Assembly: GCA_009746045.1 (NCBI GenBank)
Contig: RPFO01000630.1
Location: 1 to 51,812, forward strand
Source of the DNA: Mesostigma viride
Taxonomy: Eukaryota; Streptophyta; Mesostigmatophyceae; Mesostigmatales; Mesostigmataceae
Length of the DNA stretch: 51,812 bases
Direction: 5' to 3'
Positions 9,608 to 19,800 of the stretch are shown here, in pieces (within the stretch, counting starts at the first letter, position 1; every line of letters starts with the position of its first letter). The position numbers and the translations under genes were made by a program. The notes under the pieces were generated by a model that saw only the letters and a list, made by a program, of their open reading frames with translations, was not told where the DNA came from and did not search any database.

Positions 9608-10354
9608 AAGCTGAGAGCTGGGTGCTTAAGTCTCTGGATATCAGGCTGGGAGCTTGATTGTACATAATCCTGAGCACACCTTGAGGGGTGAGACATGTCT
9701 CTGGTGTGGGAATGTCTGACATTGTCTCTGATGGAGAGATGTCTATCTGGGGTTTTCATCTCAGTCTGAGGTTTCCCCAGATCTGTGGTTTGTGGGCGGG
9801 GTTCGATTCCCTGGTGCCGTCTTAAGGCGGAGTTTCACGGACTGGCTGACCCATCCACCATGCTGGTGAGGTGGCGACAGGTCCCCTGATTTTCCACGGT
9901 TGGAACGAGTATAGGAGCTTGTGTTTTGCATGTGCTTCGCGTAGATGTTGTGTCTGGTTCGATAAGGGGCAGCAGACCGGCGCCGACTCCCGTCTGGGGG
10001 TCAGCAATGTTTTCTGATGAGCTGTTGTGGGTGATCTGTGGGGTTTCGCCTAAGGTCCTGAAGGTTGTACATACTTCTCAAGTTCTTAACTGAACACCTA
10101 TGGGCTGCCACAGTTGGCCAACCTCTTGTACATGGGTAACACAACGAGCCTCCCGTGAAGGGATAGGGACTCATTGTAATTTGTTTGTGCTCCTGAGCCA
10201 GTATGGGTGCTATGTACATATAATAAGGAATCCAAGCTGACTGTCATGCCCAGCGGGTTGTGACTTGTAGTCTGGGGAGGATATCCAGTACCCATTGTGT
10301 GTGTTTGTATGTAGACTTGTGTGAGCTGCTACAGCTCAAGAAAAGAAAGGATTG
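9608..10354 (+). other. Copia 1 3' noncoding region with polypurine tract
   Basis: No ORF of note. A purine-rich run (AAGAAAAGAAAGGATTGG, 10338-10355) ends at the 3' LTR boundary and is the likely plus-strand primer site. GGTTCGATTCC at 9800-9810 resembles a tRNA B box but no cloverleaf was found around it. Confidence 0.65.
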
Positions 10355-11055
10355 GAGTTAACGCCAAGCGCATTGGCGTGATCCTGATTCGGCATATCTC
10401 TGCGATTCCAGCGGCACCGGAACGAGTTCATTCCGACAAGTATCAAGAAAGTTATGGCGTTCCGACTTCCCGGTCGCGCGCGAGCGCGAGCCGGCTGTTC
10501 TTCTAAGTCGGACGTGAATATTTGCCGACGACATATGGGGTCGACAGTAATTCCTGGGCTGACAGGAATTAGGTGCTGTACCTACGACGGTATTGGATTA
10601 ATACGTCGTACGCAGGAAATAGGAACCTTAACCTGTGGTCTGTTGGTACCGCAGGCTTAGTCCTGGACTTCTAGGTGCAGATGCAATAGTCACTGTGGAC
10701 TGTGCTCTGTGGTCACTGTGCCTGTATGGCAGACCTACTGTATAGGAGCTGGGCGCTGTACAGGTAGTGAATACTGTACCGGGGGTGTTATTACTGAGCA
10801 GGCCTCCTAGGCTGCTCAGGACTAGCAAGCACAGTGCACAAGTATATAAACAATAGGCCAGTGCCAAATGGGCATCTCTTGCGAGCCCGCCTCACGTGTT
10901 GTGCCTTGACTTGGCAAGCGCGTGTACAAGCCTCAAGTGTGTGAGCGCTGTAAACATTATCCGATTTAACAAAGCTCCGTTTCCAACCAATTATTCACAC
11001 ATTGCTGCATTGCAACCATATCCTTCACATTGCGTGTGCGAAGAAAGCTTAACTC
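10355..11055 (+). repeat. 3' LTR of copia 1
   Basis: Direct repeat of 3020-3717, about 701 bp, with the same TATA box (10843-10850) and the same terminal inverted repeat. Confidence 0.93.
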
Positions 11056-12292
11056 CTTGAGGTGGGCGAAGTACTCGCGGACGTACATGAAGGTCCTCCT
11101 GCTCCTTGGTCGCCTGCCGGATGGCCGAGTGGTAATCGGCTTTGAGGCGGGCGTAGCGGGCGGGGTCGCTGTTGTCGCACAGGGCTTGCCGGGCCTGGAT
11201 GACGGCGGGGAGCCAGTGCAGGCTGGTGAAGCGGGGCGGGCGGCGGGGGGGCAGTAGGGCCCCGGCCGCGGGCAGCTTGTCAGCGAGGTGCCGAAGGGCC
11301 GATGCCGGGCCGGCAGCGAACAGCTGGGCGTGGCTGGCCGGGATGTCCAGCGCGTCGACGAACGCCTCTGCGGCGCGCTTGTGGGCGCGTTTTTCAGGGA
11401 AGTCCTCCAGAGCGTCGTCAGATTTCTCGAGCAACTGAAGTGTGCGCAAATCAGGGGGTGCCACGTGCTTACGAAAGGGCGAGGGGAATCGCAGGCGGAT
11501 GCGGGCGGTGACGATGCGATGATCGGAGCGCACCAGGGGGATCACATGCGAGCGAGCAGCTAGTACAGATCCTTGATGACGCTTGCGCATCACAACATAG
11601 TCAAGGCAGCGTTCAGTGCCAGTAGGCGAGGTGTGTGTGACCAAAGCATCTGGACTGTGTGGAAAGCGAGTGTTGGCAGTGACCAAATCGCATGTCGTAA
11701 GCAAATCAGCAAAAAGTTCAGTGTTGGCATTGGAGACCGTACCGTTGGGGGCGTGCTGACATCCGCCAGTACCCGGTGGTAGCGTGGCGTTGGCGTCCAG
11801 CAGCAGAGCGAGGTAGTTGCGACCAGGGATGCCGTTCGCCAGGTTCTCCAGCGCTGCAAAGAAGTCGTTGCGGTCTTGTTCTGGGTGGCCGGAGTGGGGT
11901 GCGTAACCAACGCCCACCGTCAGGGCGTAGGTCGAGTGGCCCTCCATCGAATGAAAAGTGGCCACGAGGAGGCGAGCGTTGACCAGCTGGGGTTCGCCCA
12001 TGTGGCGTACGGCGAGCGGGGAGCAGAGGAGACCGACGCCCCCGTTCCCGGTGCCGTCGCCGCCTCCGTAGTAGAACCGCCAGCCGTCGATGTCGTCAGC
12101 AACAAGGGCAGTTGATCCGCGGGCCGATGCAGTGCGCCTGTGTTCTTGGATTCCCAGGATGGCGATATTATTGTCGATGCAGAAACCAATAAGATTGGAG
12201 ACTCGATGGCACTGACAGTCGTCACTGCGCAGGCAGTGACAGCGGTCAGCGTCGGGCTGGAGCGTGCGGGCGTTGAAGGTGGCGATGACCAA
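11056..12292 (-). pseudogene. LINE 1 ORF2 endonuclease domain
   Basis: A long open minus frame reads as an exonuclease-endonuclease-phosphatase (AP-type) domain, the LINE target-nicking enzyme. Landmarks in order: VIATFNARTLQ (catalytic Asn), ILGIQEHRR (Glu), the central strand region with GGVGLLCS, LALLLDANATLPPGT (Asp/Asn), RCLDYVVMRKR and VRSDHRIVTARI (SDH). All expected catalytic positions appear present. Near its 3' end the frame shifts so that the last LINE codons read MYVREYFAHLK before the copia LTR at 11055. Host ORF2 is therefore cut here and resumes at 3019. Confidence 0.88.
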
Positions 12293-12704
12293 GGGCGCGC
12301 GTTGACCGAAAAGGGGGGTGCAGGCGGGGGTGGGGGCGGAGATGTCCAGAGCAGGGTGGTGATGGTGCCAGGGGTGGGGGTGGAGGTGGTGGGGTAGGGG
12401 GGGCGGGTTGGGGACTTATGCTTTCAATCACCGTTTCAATTCTTCCTGCCAACGCGTCGAGGCGACGCCGACGGTTGGCTCGGGTGGCCAGGTAGAATGA
12501 GTCTGCGTCTGCACGCATAAGAAATGCGTGCAGTCTGAGGAGGTTTCGGAGGCGGCCGCGCGAGGCGGGGCGAACTTGGCTCACTGCCGACCCGGTGCTC
12601 TCTCTCCGACAGCCCGAGGGCTGCGAAGGCAAAGGGGCGGGAAGGGGAGTTAGGCAGATCCCACTGCTAAAGCCGCGGAGCCGCGGGGCCGCGAGCGTCG
12701 TCAT
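12246..12704 (-). CDS. LINE 1 ORF2 N-terminal extension
   Basis: The ATG at 12704-12702 overlaps the ORF1 stop by an ATGA arrangement. About 150 codons follow with an Arg-rich stretch (LATRANRRRRLDAL) and a Pro-rich linker, then the sequence RSTRALxxATFNARTL that continues in the endonuclease frame one base off. A single indel near 12300, next to a run of six G, would join this to the endonuclease. I infer that it is the true ORF2 start. Confidence 0.5.
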   Translation of the reverse strand: MTTLAAPRLRGFSSGICLTPLPAPLPSQPSGCRRESTGSAVSQVRPASRGRLRNLLRLHAFLMRADADSFYLATRANRRRRLDALAGRIETVIESISPQPAPPTPPPPPPPLAPSPPCSGHLRPHPRLHPPFRSTRALGHRHLQRPHAPARR

Positions 12705-14145
12705 TGATAGGAGAGAAGGGTTCGCAGCGCGGGCTCCGGCTCAGGTGCAAAGCGAACGAATTTATTAGGGGGACGGCCAAGCCTGGCAGCCATACCTGAG
12801 CTGAAGTTGCCCCGGCGGATCCCCACACGTGCTGGGGAGCAGGTGACCGTCGATGCCGGTGGCGATGGCGGTGATGGCGGGGGCCGAGCAGGGGGCTGGG
12901 GCGCTGGCACGGCGGTATCCATGGGGGTCGCCGTCATTGGCCGAGGAAGGTCCTGGCCGTTAATGCGGACGATGAAGACGCCATTAAAGAGGCGGGCATA
13001 GATGCTGCACCGTAGTTGCGGGTTGGCCTGCTTGGCTGCCCGAGCCTCGTGGACCTCCGGCCGGTTCAAAGCGGCAGCCCGGGCCTCAAGCTGCTCCGGG
13101 GTATAGTAATCGTCGATGCTCAGTTGGGTATCGTGGAGGTTCCGGCGGGAATTCCACCAAGACAGGGGCGGTGGGGCCGCCGAGCCGTCGTGCCGTTTTG
13201 ATGACGACGCTTTGGGCCACGCCGAGCTTCCCCAGGAAGGGGTCGCCCTGGAGGTAGGTGCCCAGGCGTGCATCGTTGACGTTCGAGGGGACGCCACGTA
13301 CCACAATACTGCATGAGCGAATGGGTTCGTGCATAGCATCCCTTGTGCTGGCCTTGACGGCTGTTTTGATTTCGTTGATGAGCTCCGTAGGGTTCTGAAG
13401 CGTGGCGGCATAGCCGGTGGTCTTGGCAGGAGTTATGGAGGCGGCAAGTCAGTTGTTGCTGGAGCTGGTGGAGGAGCTGCTGCTGCTGCTGCAGCCCTGC
13501 TGCAATGTGGGTGATGGCGGAGTGGATGGAGGTGTCGGCGTGTGAGGAATGGGCGTGGTGGGTGGCGAGGTGGTTGTGGACAGGGTTGAGGGCAGCGTTG
13601 AGGAGGGGAGGGAGGCGATCGAAGCAGGTATTGGCGACTTGCTTGGCGGTGATGTTGATGGCGGCCGCAACAGTGGGGTCGGCTCCCAGGTCCAGAGAGG
13701 CCATGACAAAGCTCTCAAGGGCGCTGTCGGAAAGACGGGAGCACGTCCACCAGACTGCGAGGCAGAGGTCAGTGTCGTCGGGGTCGTCGTGGAGAAAGTC
13801 CGACAGGTGGGTAACCTGTTGGTTGCAGTCCCGGATCTCGCACTTTTTCTCGGCAGCCAGGTGCAGGATGGTGAGGGCGGCAGCTCGGGACAGGCGCATG
13901 ATGGCGTTAAGGCCTGGCCATTTGCCAGGTAAAAATGCGGCAGCTTCCTCGGCAGAAAAGGCCTCCTCGCGGGTATCCATGGCAGGGTCGCTGTTCGGCG
14001 GAGCGGTGGAGTGGAGCGGCTGGATGGTGACAGTGGCGTCCGGCATAGCGTGCAAGGGTGTTTCCAATGACGCCGTGGCTTCATCAGCGAGTTGGTGCAG
14101 GGCCGCAGACGCTTGTGATTGCTGGGATGAGTCGTATTCCGCCAT
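12701..14145 (-). pseudogene. LINE 1 ORF1 (RNA-binding protein), frameshifted
   Basis: Starts at ATG 14145 with MAEYDSSQQSQASAALHQL. An alpha-helical domain (residues about 60-200) and a Gln-rich stretch follow. Near 13430 the frame shifts to one containing CSIVVRGVPSNVNDARLGTYL...VVIKTARRLGGPTAPVLVEF, which has the look of an RRM-like fold (beta-alpha-beta with RGVP and VLVEF strands). A second shift near 13130 leads to the C-terminal part (LSIDDYYTPEQLEARAAAL, CSIYARLFNGVFIVRINGQ), ending at TGA 12703-12701. LINE ORF1 proteins bind the element RNA; RRM-type ORF1 is known in several clades. No zinc knuckle seen. Confidence 0.65.
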
Positions 14146-14158
14146 ATCGAGCTGAAAA

Positions 14159-14199
14159 AACAGCGATATTTGCTGGGCAGGGCGGTGGCGGTATCTTCG
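14159..14199. repeat. 41-bp direct repeat, copy 1
   Basis: Begins AACAGCGATATTTGCTGGGC; repeated with one mismatch at 14328-14368. It lies just upstream of the LINE ORF1 start, so it may be a duplicated 5' UTR unit or a long target duplication. Confidence 0.85.
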
Positions 14200-14327
14200 G
14201 AAATATTGAGCGATAGCTGTAGAAAATTATATCAGCGTGTTCGTCTTCAAAAGACGAGTCTAATGCAACCAACCCGATGAAATTTCATGGCCGGAGTCAA
14301 AAGTTATGAGCATTCTCGTATATTGCA

Positions 14328-14368
14328 ACAGCGATATTTGCTGGGCAGGGCGGTGGCGGTATCCTCGC
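14328..14368. repeat. 41-bp direct repeat, copy 2
   Basis: Partner of 14159-14199, separated by 128 bp. It is followed by GCAACCAATA, which also precedes the AATT tail at 790-800. Confidence 0.85.
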
Positions 14369-14386
14369 AACCAATAAAACGCAAGT

Positions 14387-14442
14387 AATTAATTAATTAA
14401 TTAATTAATTAATTAATTAATTAATTAATTAATTAATTAATA
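14387..14442. repeat. (TTAA)n tail of LINE 2
   Basis: Pure TTAA/AATT run of 56 bp at the 3' end of the second LINE copy. Confidence 0.9.
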
Positions 14443-14848
14443 GACAAGTGGCTGCGTCACGTGAGCTTAAGTCCTCAGTGGGAGGGGAACATGGAATGGG
14501 ATGGAATGGATGGTGTAAGCTATCTAGGTCCTAGTTACAGGGGTGTGGGCACCGCGACCCGAATCGCTATGAATGCCATACGCGGTCACACACGGAGCCC
14601 CCACAGACTTGGGGGTGGTCTCCTTCATCACTACTTGCCATCTATCCTTGCGTACCATCTGCCTCCATATTACAGACAAACCAGGAGGCTGCCCGGGCGT
14701 GAGCCCGTCGCGTCTATAGTGTAGCACATGTCCTTGCAAGCCGAGTCTATCACGAAAAGTCCACGGGCGGCGGCCCTGCCGCGCGCGGCCTGGGGCACGC
14801 CAGGTGAGGACATATCGCCCAGGCTGGGCGGGTTGGGTGCCAGCTAGT

Positions 14849-15166
14849 CTATCTGATGTGTCTACCTGATCTGTGCGGGCCAGGTGCCCGGCTCAGTAGG
14901 CCCAGGCGCCTGTGCCTAATAATGTGGGAAACATGGGGCAAATCAGCGTACAAATCCTCATTACTAATGTGCAAACCAAAGGGGATGTTAAGGGCCTCGC
15001 GCAGCATCTTGGTGACGGTGCCGTCGAGTCGTTGCTCCAGCTCCTGCGTCAGTGTCCAGGTCTCGGCGCCGCAGGTCAGGATCGTCAGAATGACGACCTT
15101 GAAGAGGTCACGCTTGACGATCCGGGGTAGGGCGGGGTTGCTCCACCGGCGGCGGTGGTCATGCAT
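14849..15166 (-). pseudogene. LINE 2 reverse transcriptase C-terminal fragment
   Basis: Open frame with VVILTILTCGAETWTLTQE, RLDGTVTKMLREALNIP, NEDLYADLPHVSHIIR and RRLGLLSRAPG. This is the conserved segment after the RT thumb in many LINE ORF2 proteins. It is only a fragment without catalytic blocks, so not functional alone. Confidence 0.85.
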
Positions 15167-15265
15167 GGAGGTGCGCCCACGCCATGCCGAAGCGCTATTG
15201 TCCTATTCCAAATGGCCTTTCGGCTGTACGGAATTAAAATTAACAATGCTAGGGGTGTAGCAACC

Positions 15266-15715
15266 TAGGCCGCTGGGTATTTTTGATCAGGCACTCCGCA
15301 AAGGTGAAAACCATTTGCGTTCAGTACCGGGCCGCGGAAAACGCGGAAAAACGCGATCTGCAAATGAATCCGACCGGAATCGAACTGGGGACCTCTCGCA
15401 CCAATTTTGCTGACTATAGGACGGACGTCTCCGGTTACCATGGCATCGCCAACTTACACCTACAGTCATCCGCAAAAGTTCTCCTGTCCGGGGAGTGATG
15501 CAAGCCTTTCGGATTTGGTACTGCTGGGTATGGTTGGGGCGTGATGCAGACGATATTTGTAACTTTTGTGTCATTATTTTCTTATGAGATTCGTATTGTA
15601 CTCCGTGGCATGCCCATGCGCATGACACGCAAGTACTTGCTTACTTACTTACTTACTTACTTAATACTTACTTACTTACTTGCTTGCTTGCATACTTATT
15701 AGGCCGCTGGGATAT
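15266..15715. mobile_element. SINE-like insertion with direct-repeat flanks
   Basis: TAGGCCGCTGGG stands at 15266-15277 and again at 15700-15711, bracketing about 420 bp. On the minus strand 15450-15370 reads like a tRNA 3' half with a B box (GTTCGATTCC). One end carries a 31-bp block (15284-15314) found again at 33886-33916. The other end is a CTTA microsatellite. Together these suggest a tRNA-derived SINE; orientation is not settled. Confidence 0.5.
15634..15698. repeat. (CTTA)n microsatellite
   Basis: Imperfect run of CTTA/CTTG units ending the SINE-like insertion. Confidence 0.88.
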
Positions 15716-16825
15716 CAACCCGGCACTCAATCAGCCATTGATGACAATAGTACAAAATCGGCCACTGGCCGTTACTATGTCCCAACCCTTATTCGACAAC
15801 GTGTCAGTAAAGCCATATCTGTGCCCGTCATTGCCACTCAAGGACAATCCCTTGATGGGGGATGGACTGATGACATCCTCATCCCGCTGCATGCGATCCA
15901 TCCATGAGGAAGTCGCGCCCATCACACTCCACCGATGCTGATACCCGCCACCCTCGACTGCGCCCGCCACTGCCGATACTCGTGAAGCAGCTGGCGACCC
16001 CGCTCACCACTGATCTTTTATTACGGGCTATTCTGATAGTACATTGATGCCCGAGCTCGTTCCCATCACTGCCCAGTTGCATGAAGCTCTTGTTTCCAGT
16101 AAGCAATGTTTGCAGTCGTATTTGACAGGAGATGTGCCGACCTTGGGAATGCCTGCAAAGTTACGCACCGTGCAATTCACAGAGAAAACCGAATTGAGGG
16201 ACACATCAAGTGGGACGACCAATAATGAGCGCATGCCCGATCACAGTTGCCTATGCTCCGCTGCCCATGGTATGCTCAGTCAGACAGCACCGACTGGCCA
16301 TAGAAAAAAGAAAGACAGCACTGTGAAGGTGCAGCTCTCCACATCGCCAACAAGTGATTTCAATCCAAACTATGACGAATTCATGGTGCCTTCACACAGC
16401 TCCAGGCCATCACAGGAACATGCAGGCACCAGGAGATGTGGTTGGTTCCCGCCTGCGGCTACCAAAGTAGATCTGCCCCACGGTTGAAGAAAAGAAATGG
16501 CCGATTGACAAGTAGAAATCCACGTACAATATAAAGCCTAGATCTACCCTTTGCTGCCGTAACTTTAGTAGAACTGCTTCTGGGAACGGAGACACCAACG
16601 GTTGTCTATGGGGAAGGATCCTGCAGATGTGTTCTGCCATGTCACCCTACTGCTTCCCCATAGCAGGACACGAACAACGCTCTAGCATGACAGCATCCGG
16701 CCTGCCATCAATGAGATCTGTGGTGTATCAGTACGTCTTCTCTCCAATTCGCAATCCACAAATGTGTGCATGCCCCACATCGGACAGTCCCGCATGGCCC
16801 AGTTCGCAGCAGGGTCGTGACTCAC
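15716..16825. other. Region downstream of the last recognised phosphodiesterase exon
   Basis: It should hold the last exon(s) and 3' UTR of the phosphodiesterase gene. At 16586-16548 on the minus strand FPEAVLLKLRQQ resembles the family's final helix, but no splice acceptor gives the phase required by the preceding exon. No other gene recognised. Confidence 0.4.
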
Positions 16826-16872
16826 CTTCACCCAGGCCTCAAACAGCGGCATTGCGAGGAATTGGAAGAAGC
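16826..16872 (-). CDS. PDE exon 11: GFFQFLAMPLFEAWVK
   Basis: Acceptor CCGCAG|GC completes GFFQFL, giving the purine-clamp Phe and the conserved PLFEAW helix. Ends GTGAAG|GTGAGT in phase 0. The next exon was not found. Confidence 0.85.
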
Positions 16873-19800
16873 CTGCGGAATTGTGTGCATGGCAAGGCAA
16901 AGCAGCGGCGCATGCAGCACATGGGGGATCACTATTCTAAGAAGGAAAAGGAGCAACATGGCAGACTGTGGATGTCAGGACAGGGCATGCGCACACTACC
17001 TACCAGGACGGTACCAGCCAGCACTTGACAGGCACAGGCATCGCCCCAGCATCCGCCACAGACGGCCATGCAGACAGCAACGGACCATGCACAGCACTTG
17101 GTAATTTCTCTTGGTACAGCTCGCCATACACGCCGCACCTCCTCTTATGCACAGTGGCTCCCACTGTAAAAAACTGTACACCTATTCAAGCAACTGCTAC
17201 AGAACATTCTCTTCTCTATGAAGTTGGAGGGCAGTGGCCGCAAACTGCGACACATGCTCAGGGAACCCTGGCCTCGGATATGCATAAGCGTCCCATGCTC
17301 CCAAGGCCTAGAGGGTGTCCTCAGAGAGCCTGCAGGCGCTAGTATTCACACGAGCACCAAGCCATTCTTGCGATTAAATTTGAAATCCCGCAATTTCCTG
17401 CTACAACCCCAGGCCATGTAACATTTATAGGTTGCATCAACAGGATCACTCACCCAGCTGCAGTCGCACCAGGGACAGGACAACGAGACGGCCGACGAGC
17501 GGCCAATGATGACCCAACCAAACGCCGATGGCCCAACCATCGCGTCCAGTGCGGATAAACGGCCATGGTCCAGTTGGGTGGGTCAACAGAGACAAGAAAG
17601 AGGACGTCAGAGTCAGGCATCAAAAAGGGCTCAGACTCTCTGTTGAAAGAATCAACAGAGTCAGAAAGTCATTAAGCTCGTCATTTTGGCTGCCCTGCCG
17701 CGGAGAAGAAACTTCAAAGGACATGCCGCTGTCGCCTGGCACGGACCATGCAGACACCGTCCCCAAACACAGCAAGTCATGCGCTGCCATAGCCAACAAT
17801 GGGTGGGAAAGAGATAGGTGGGCATATTCAAGGCAATATATTCTTGTGTGACCTGGCAGCATAATGCCAAAGCTGCTCTGTCGCTACCTCGTTACGAATC
17901 ATACATCGATAAGAAGTCGTACGTAATACTGCTCCATCGATAACAAACAAACAAACCCGCGGAGGCTCAAAAGAAATGAATGATTATTTTGAAAACTCGG
18001 GAAAGCCCACATTCTCTCTTGGCCCTCCTTGGGAAAGGGGATCCATCATTTGATGCTTATAATCTCACGGTCTCCGCAGGGCATTTGATGCTTATAATCC
18101 CCCAATTTAAAGAAATCGCATCTATTGCTTAAGCTAGACGGGCGGTGCCCATATGATGACGTTCAGGCCAAGGGCCATCGCTGATCTCGAAGCTGTTGTT
18201 GTACCAGAATACGGTTCATGCGGGGGAATCCCCTCCGAAGCTCAAAAATCCATTTTCTCACTCCCCGATGCAGCCAGATTGTGAGTCAGTAAGCCAGATT
18301 GTGAGCCAGTAAGCCAGATTGTGAGACAGGAAGGTGCAACCTGCCCCCATCCGGAGGGCTGCCAACCACTGCGGGGTGTTTTTCAGCACGCAAGAGCGCA
18401 CAACTAAAATGAGCCAACAGACACAGCTTTGCTTGCCTTCTAGAGCCGGTGATGCCCAGGCATTCATGTTGCAGCCAAGGGCTTCCTGCTGCTGGCATCC
18501 GTGAAAACAGTACGCGTGTTGCAGAACGCGTCGATGATATTTCTGGAGAGGCACGGATACCCAACCAGTGACAACGCAGTAGCGGGGTGGAATTCTTATG
18601 TAGTACAGCCACCTACCTGCGAGCGCGGCATACTGTTGTTGAAGCGGTCCATGAAGGGGGACACGTCCAGTTTTGCTTCCCGCTCGGCATCTGCAAGTGT
18701 AATAACGTGGCAAGGATCCGCCGAGCGAGTGTGGGGGTTATACTTCCAGGCCTAATAACAAAAAGGACAGCAGTGTGGTTCCTGAGACCACCTCCACAGG
18801 AAGTCCAAGGGGGGAGCTATGGGAGGGGTGAGATGGGAGGGGTGAGATGGGACTATGTGGGCCGGGGACAGGACCAAATATGGGCCTTGCTGTAAGGCTT
18901 GACGTCTGGATATAACAGCCATCCTCAGCCTACTTGCCCATCAGCATAACCAAAAGTTATAGAATCCCCTACTTACCTGCCTGCATGCGCAACCACGCTC
19001 ACCTCCTTGCTTGTAGAACTCCTCGGTCACGCGTCGTGACCACTCCTGGTGGACGGCGAGCGGCTTGGCGGCATGCCTGCGCAATAAATCGTGGGATGAC
19101 AACACCGTATTGCGGGAGCCATGAGTAAATTTATAAATTACATGGCACATTATGCATCTGTGAAGACATCATGGAGCACTGGCTAGTGCCCAAGAGCCCA
19201 TACATGTTAAACAGTGTGGGAAGATGGCACGACAGGCAGCCACACATCTTTCACCGCTGGTCTCCGGTCAGGTGTGAACCGGCCCCAACCAGGCATATAA
19301 GGGCTGGCCGGATGGGCCCATACAAAGGATCAGTCCAAGTTGTATAGGAGCCATGCAATCCTGACATCGCATCCGAGAAACAAGACATGGGCAGTCACAG
19401 AATAACTAGTAATACTAATACCTATACAGAACCATGAGCTGATAAAACATTAGCTTCTATGGCCACCTCTGGATCTCTTCCTGAACAAGGTATTTCCCAT
19501 GAAGCAGTGCCTCCCCATTCCCATGCCATGAATGAAGTGAGTCGATACCTTGCCACACGAGGCACACGGCACTCCACCCTATGCCACCATATCCCAAGAT
19601 CGACCCTGTTGACTTCACATGCATTTCGCTGAGGCGGCGCTACCAGGGGGCACGGCCGTCTTACCCCTGACCTTCCCACATGCTGAACCCAAAACTCTGC
19701 CCGAGAGGGAAATACGTGCGCACGGGGGAAAACACGGGGGGTGCAAGGGTCGCCCGGAAGGTACGTCACTGGAATTCAATACTGGAATACGCACCCGATG

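Larger units (their letters stand above)
3020..11055 (+). mobile_element. Ty1/copia LTR retrotransposon inserted in LINE 1
   Basis: Bounded by two direct LTRs (3020-3717 and 10355-11055) that are nearly identical, indicating a recent insertion. Internal order: leader ORF, gag, zinc knuckle, integrase, protease-like segment, RT, RNase H, then about 750 bp of noncoding sequence and a purine-rich tract. RT after integrase on the same strand places it in the copia superfamily. LTR ends carry the short inverted repeat GAGTTAA/TTAACTC. Flanks share a CCTT core (CCTTT left, CCTTG right) consistent with a short target duplication plus one indel. Coding regions lie in several frames, so this copy may be inactive or may rely on recoding or splicing. 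Confidence 0.92.
798..14327 (-). mobile_element. LINE (non-LTR retrotransposon), split by a copia insertion
   Basis: Reading leftward, the element has ORF1 (14145-12701), ORF2 with an AP-type endonuclease (to about 11057), then reverse transcriptase (3019 to about 1296), a 3' untranslated part and an AATT-repeat tail. A copia element at 3020-11055 divides ORF2. The frame before the insertion ends in YFAHLK and the frame after it resumes with KDQHGKYAW, so the two halves belong together. Many frameshifts, denser toward the 3' end, make this copy non-autonomous. The clade was not assigned; the C-terminal RT segment is of the widespread 'GAETWTLT...RLDGT' LINE type. Confidence 0.85.
14387..15190 (-). 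mobile_element. 5'-truncated second LINE copy
   Basis: About 0.8 kb collinear with 798-1665: AATT tail, 3' noncoding part, then the RT C-terminal coding segment. Similarity stops near 15190, giving a 3'-end-only copy, the usual product of incomplete target-primed reverse transcription. Its reading frame is cleaner than that of LINE 1. Confidence 0.85.

Noticed and set aside
9800-9810. tRNA B-box-like GGTTCGATTCC in copia 1
   Set aside because: No A box or cloverleaf around it.
16548-16586. FPEAVLLKLRQQ as the last PDE exon
   Set aside because: Attractive by similarity, but no acceptor joins it in the required phase; left as unresolved.
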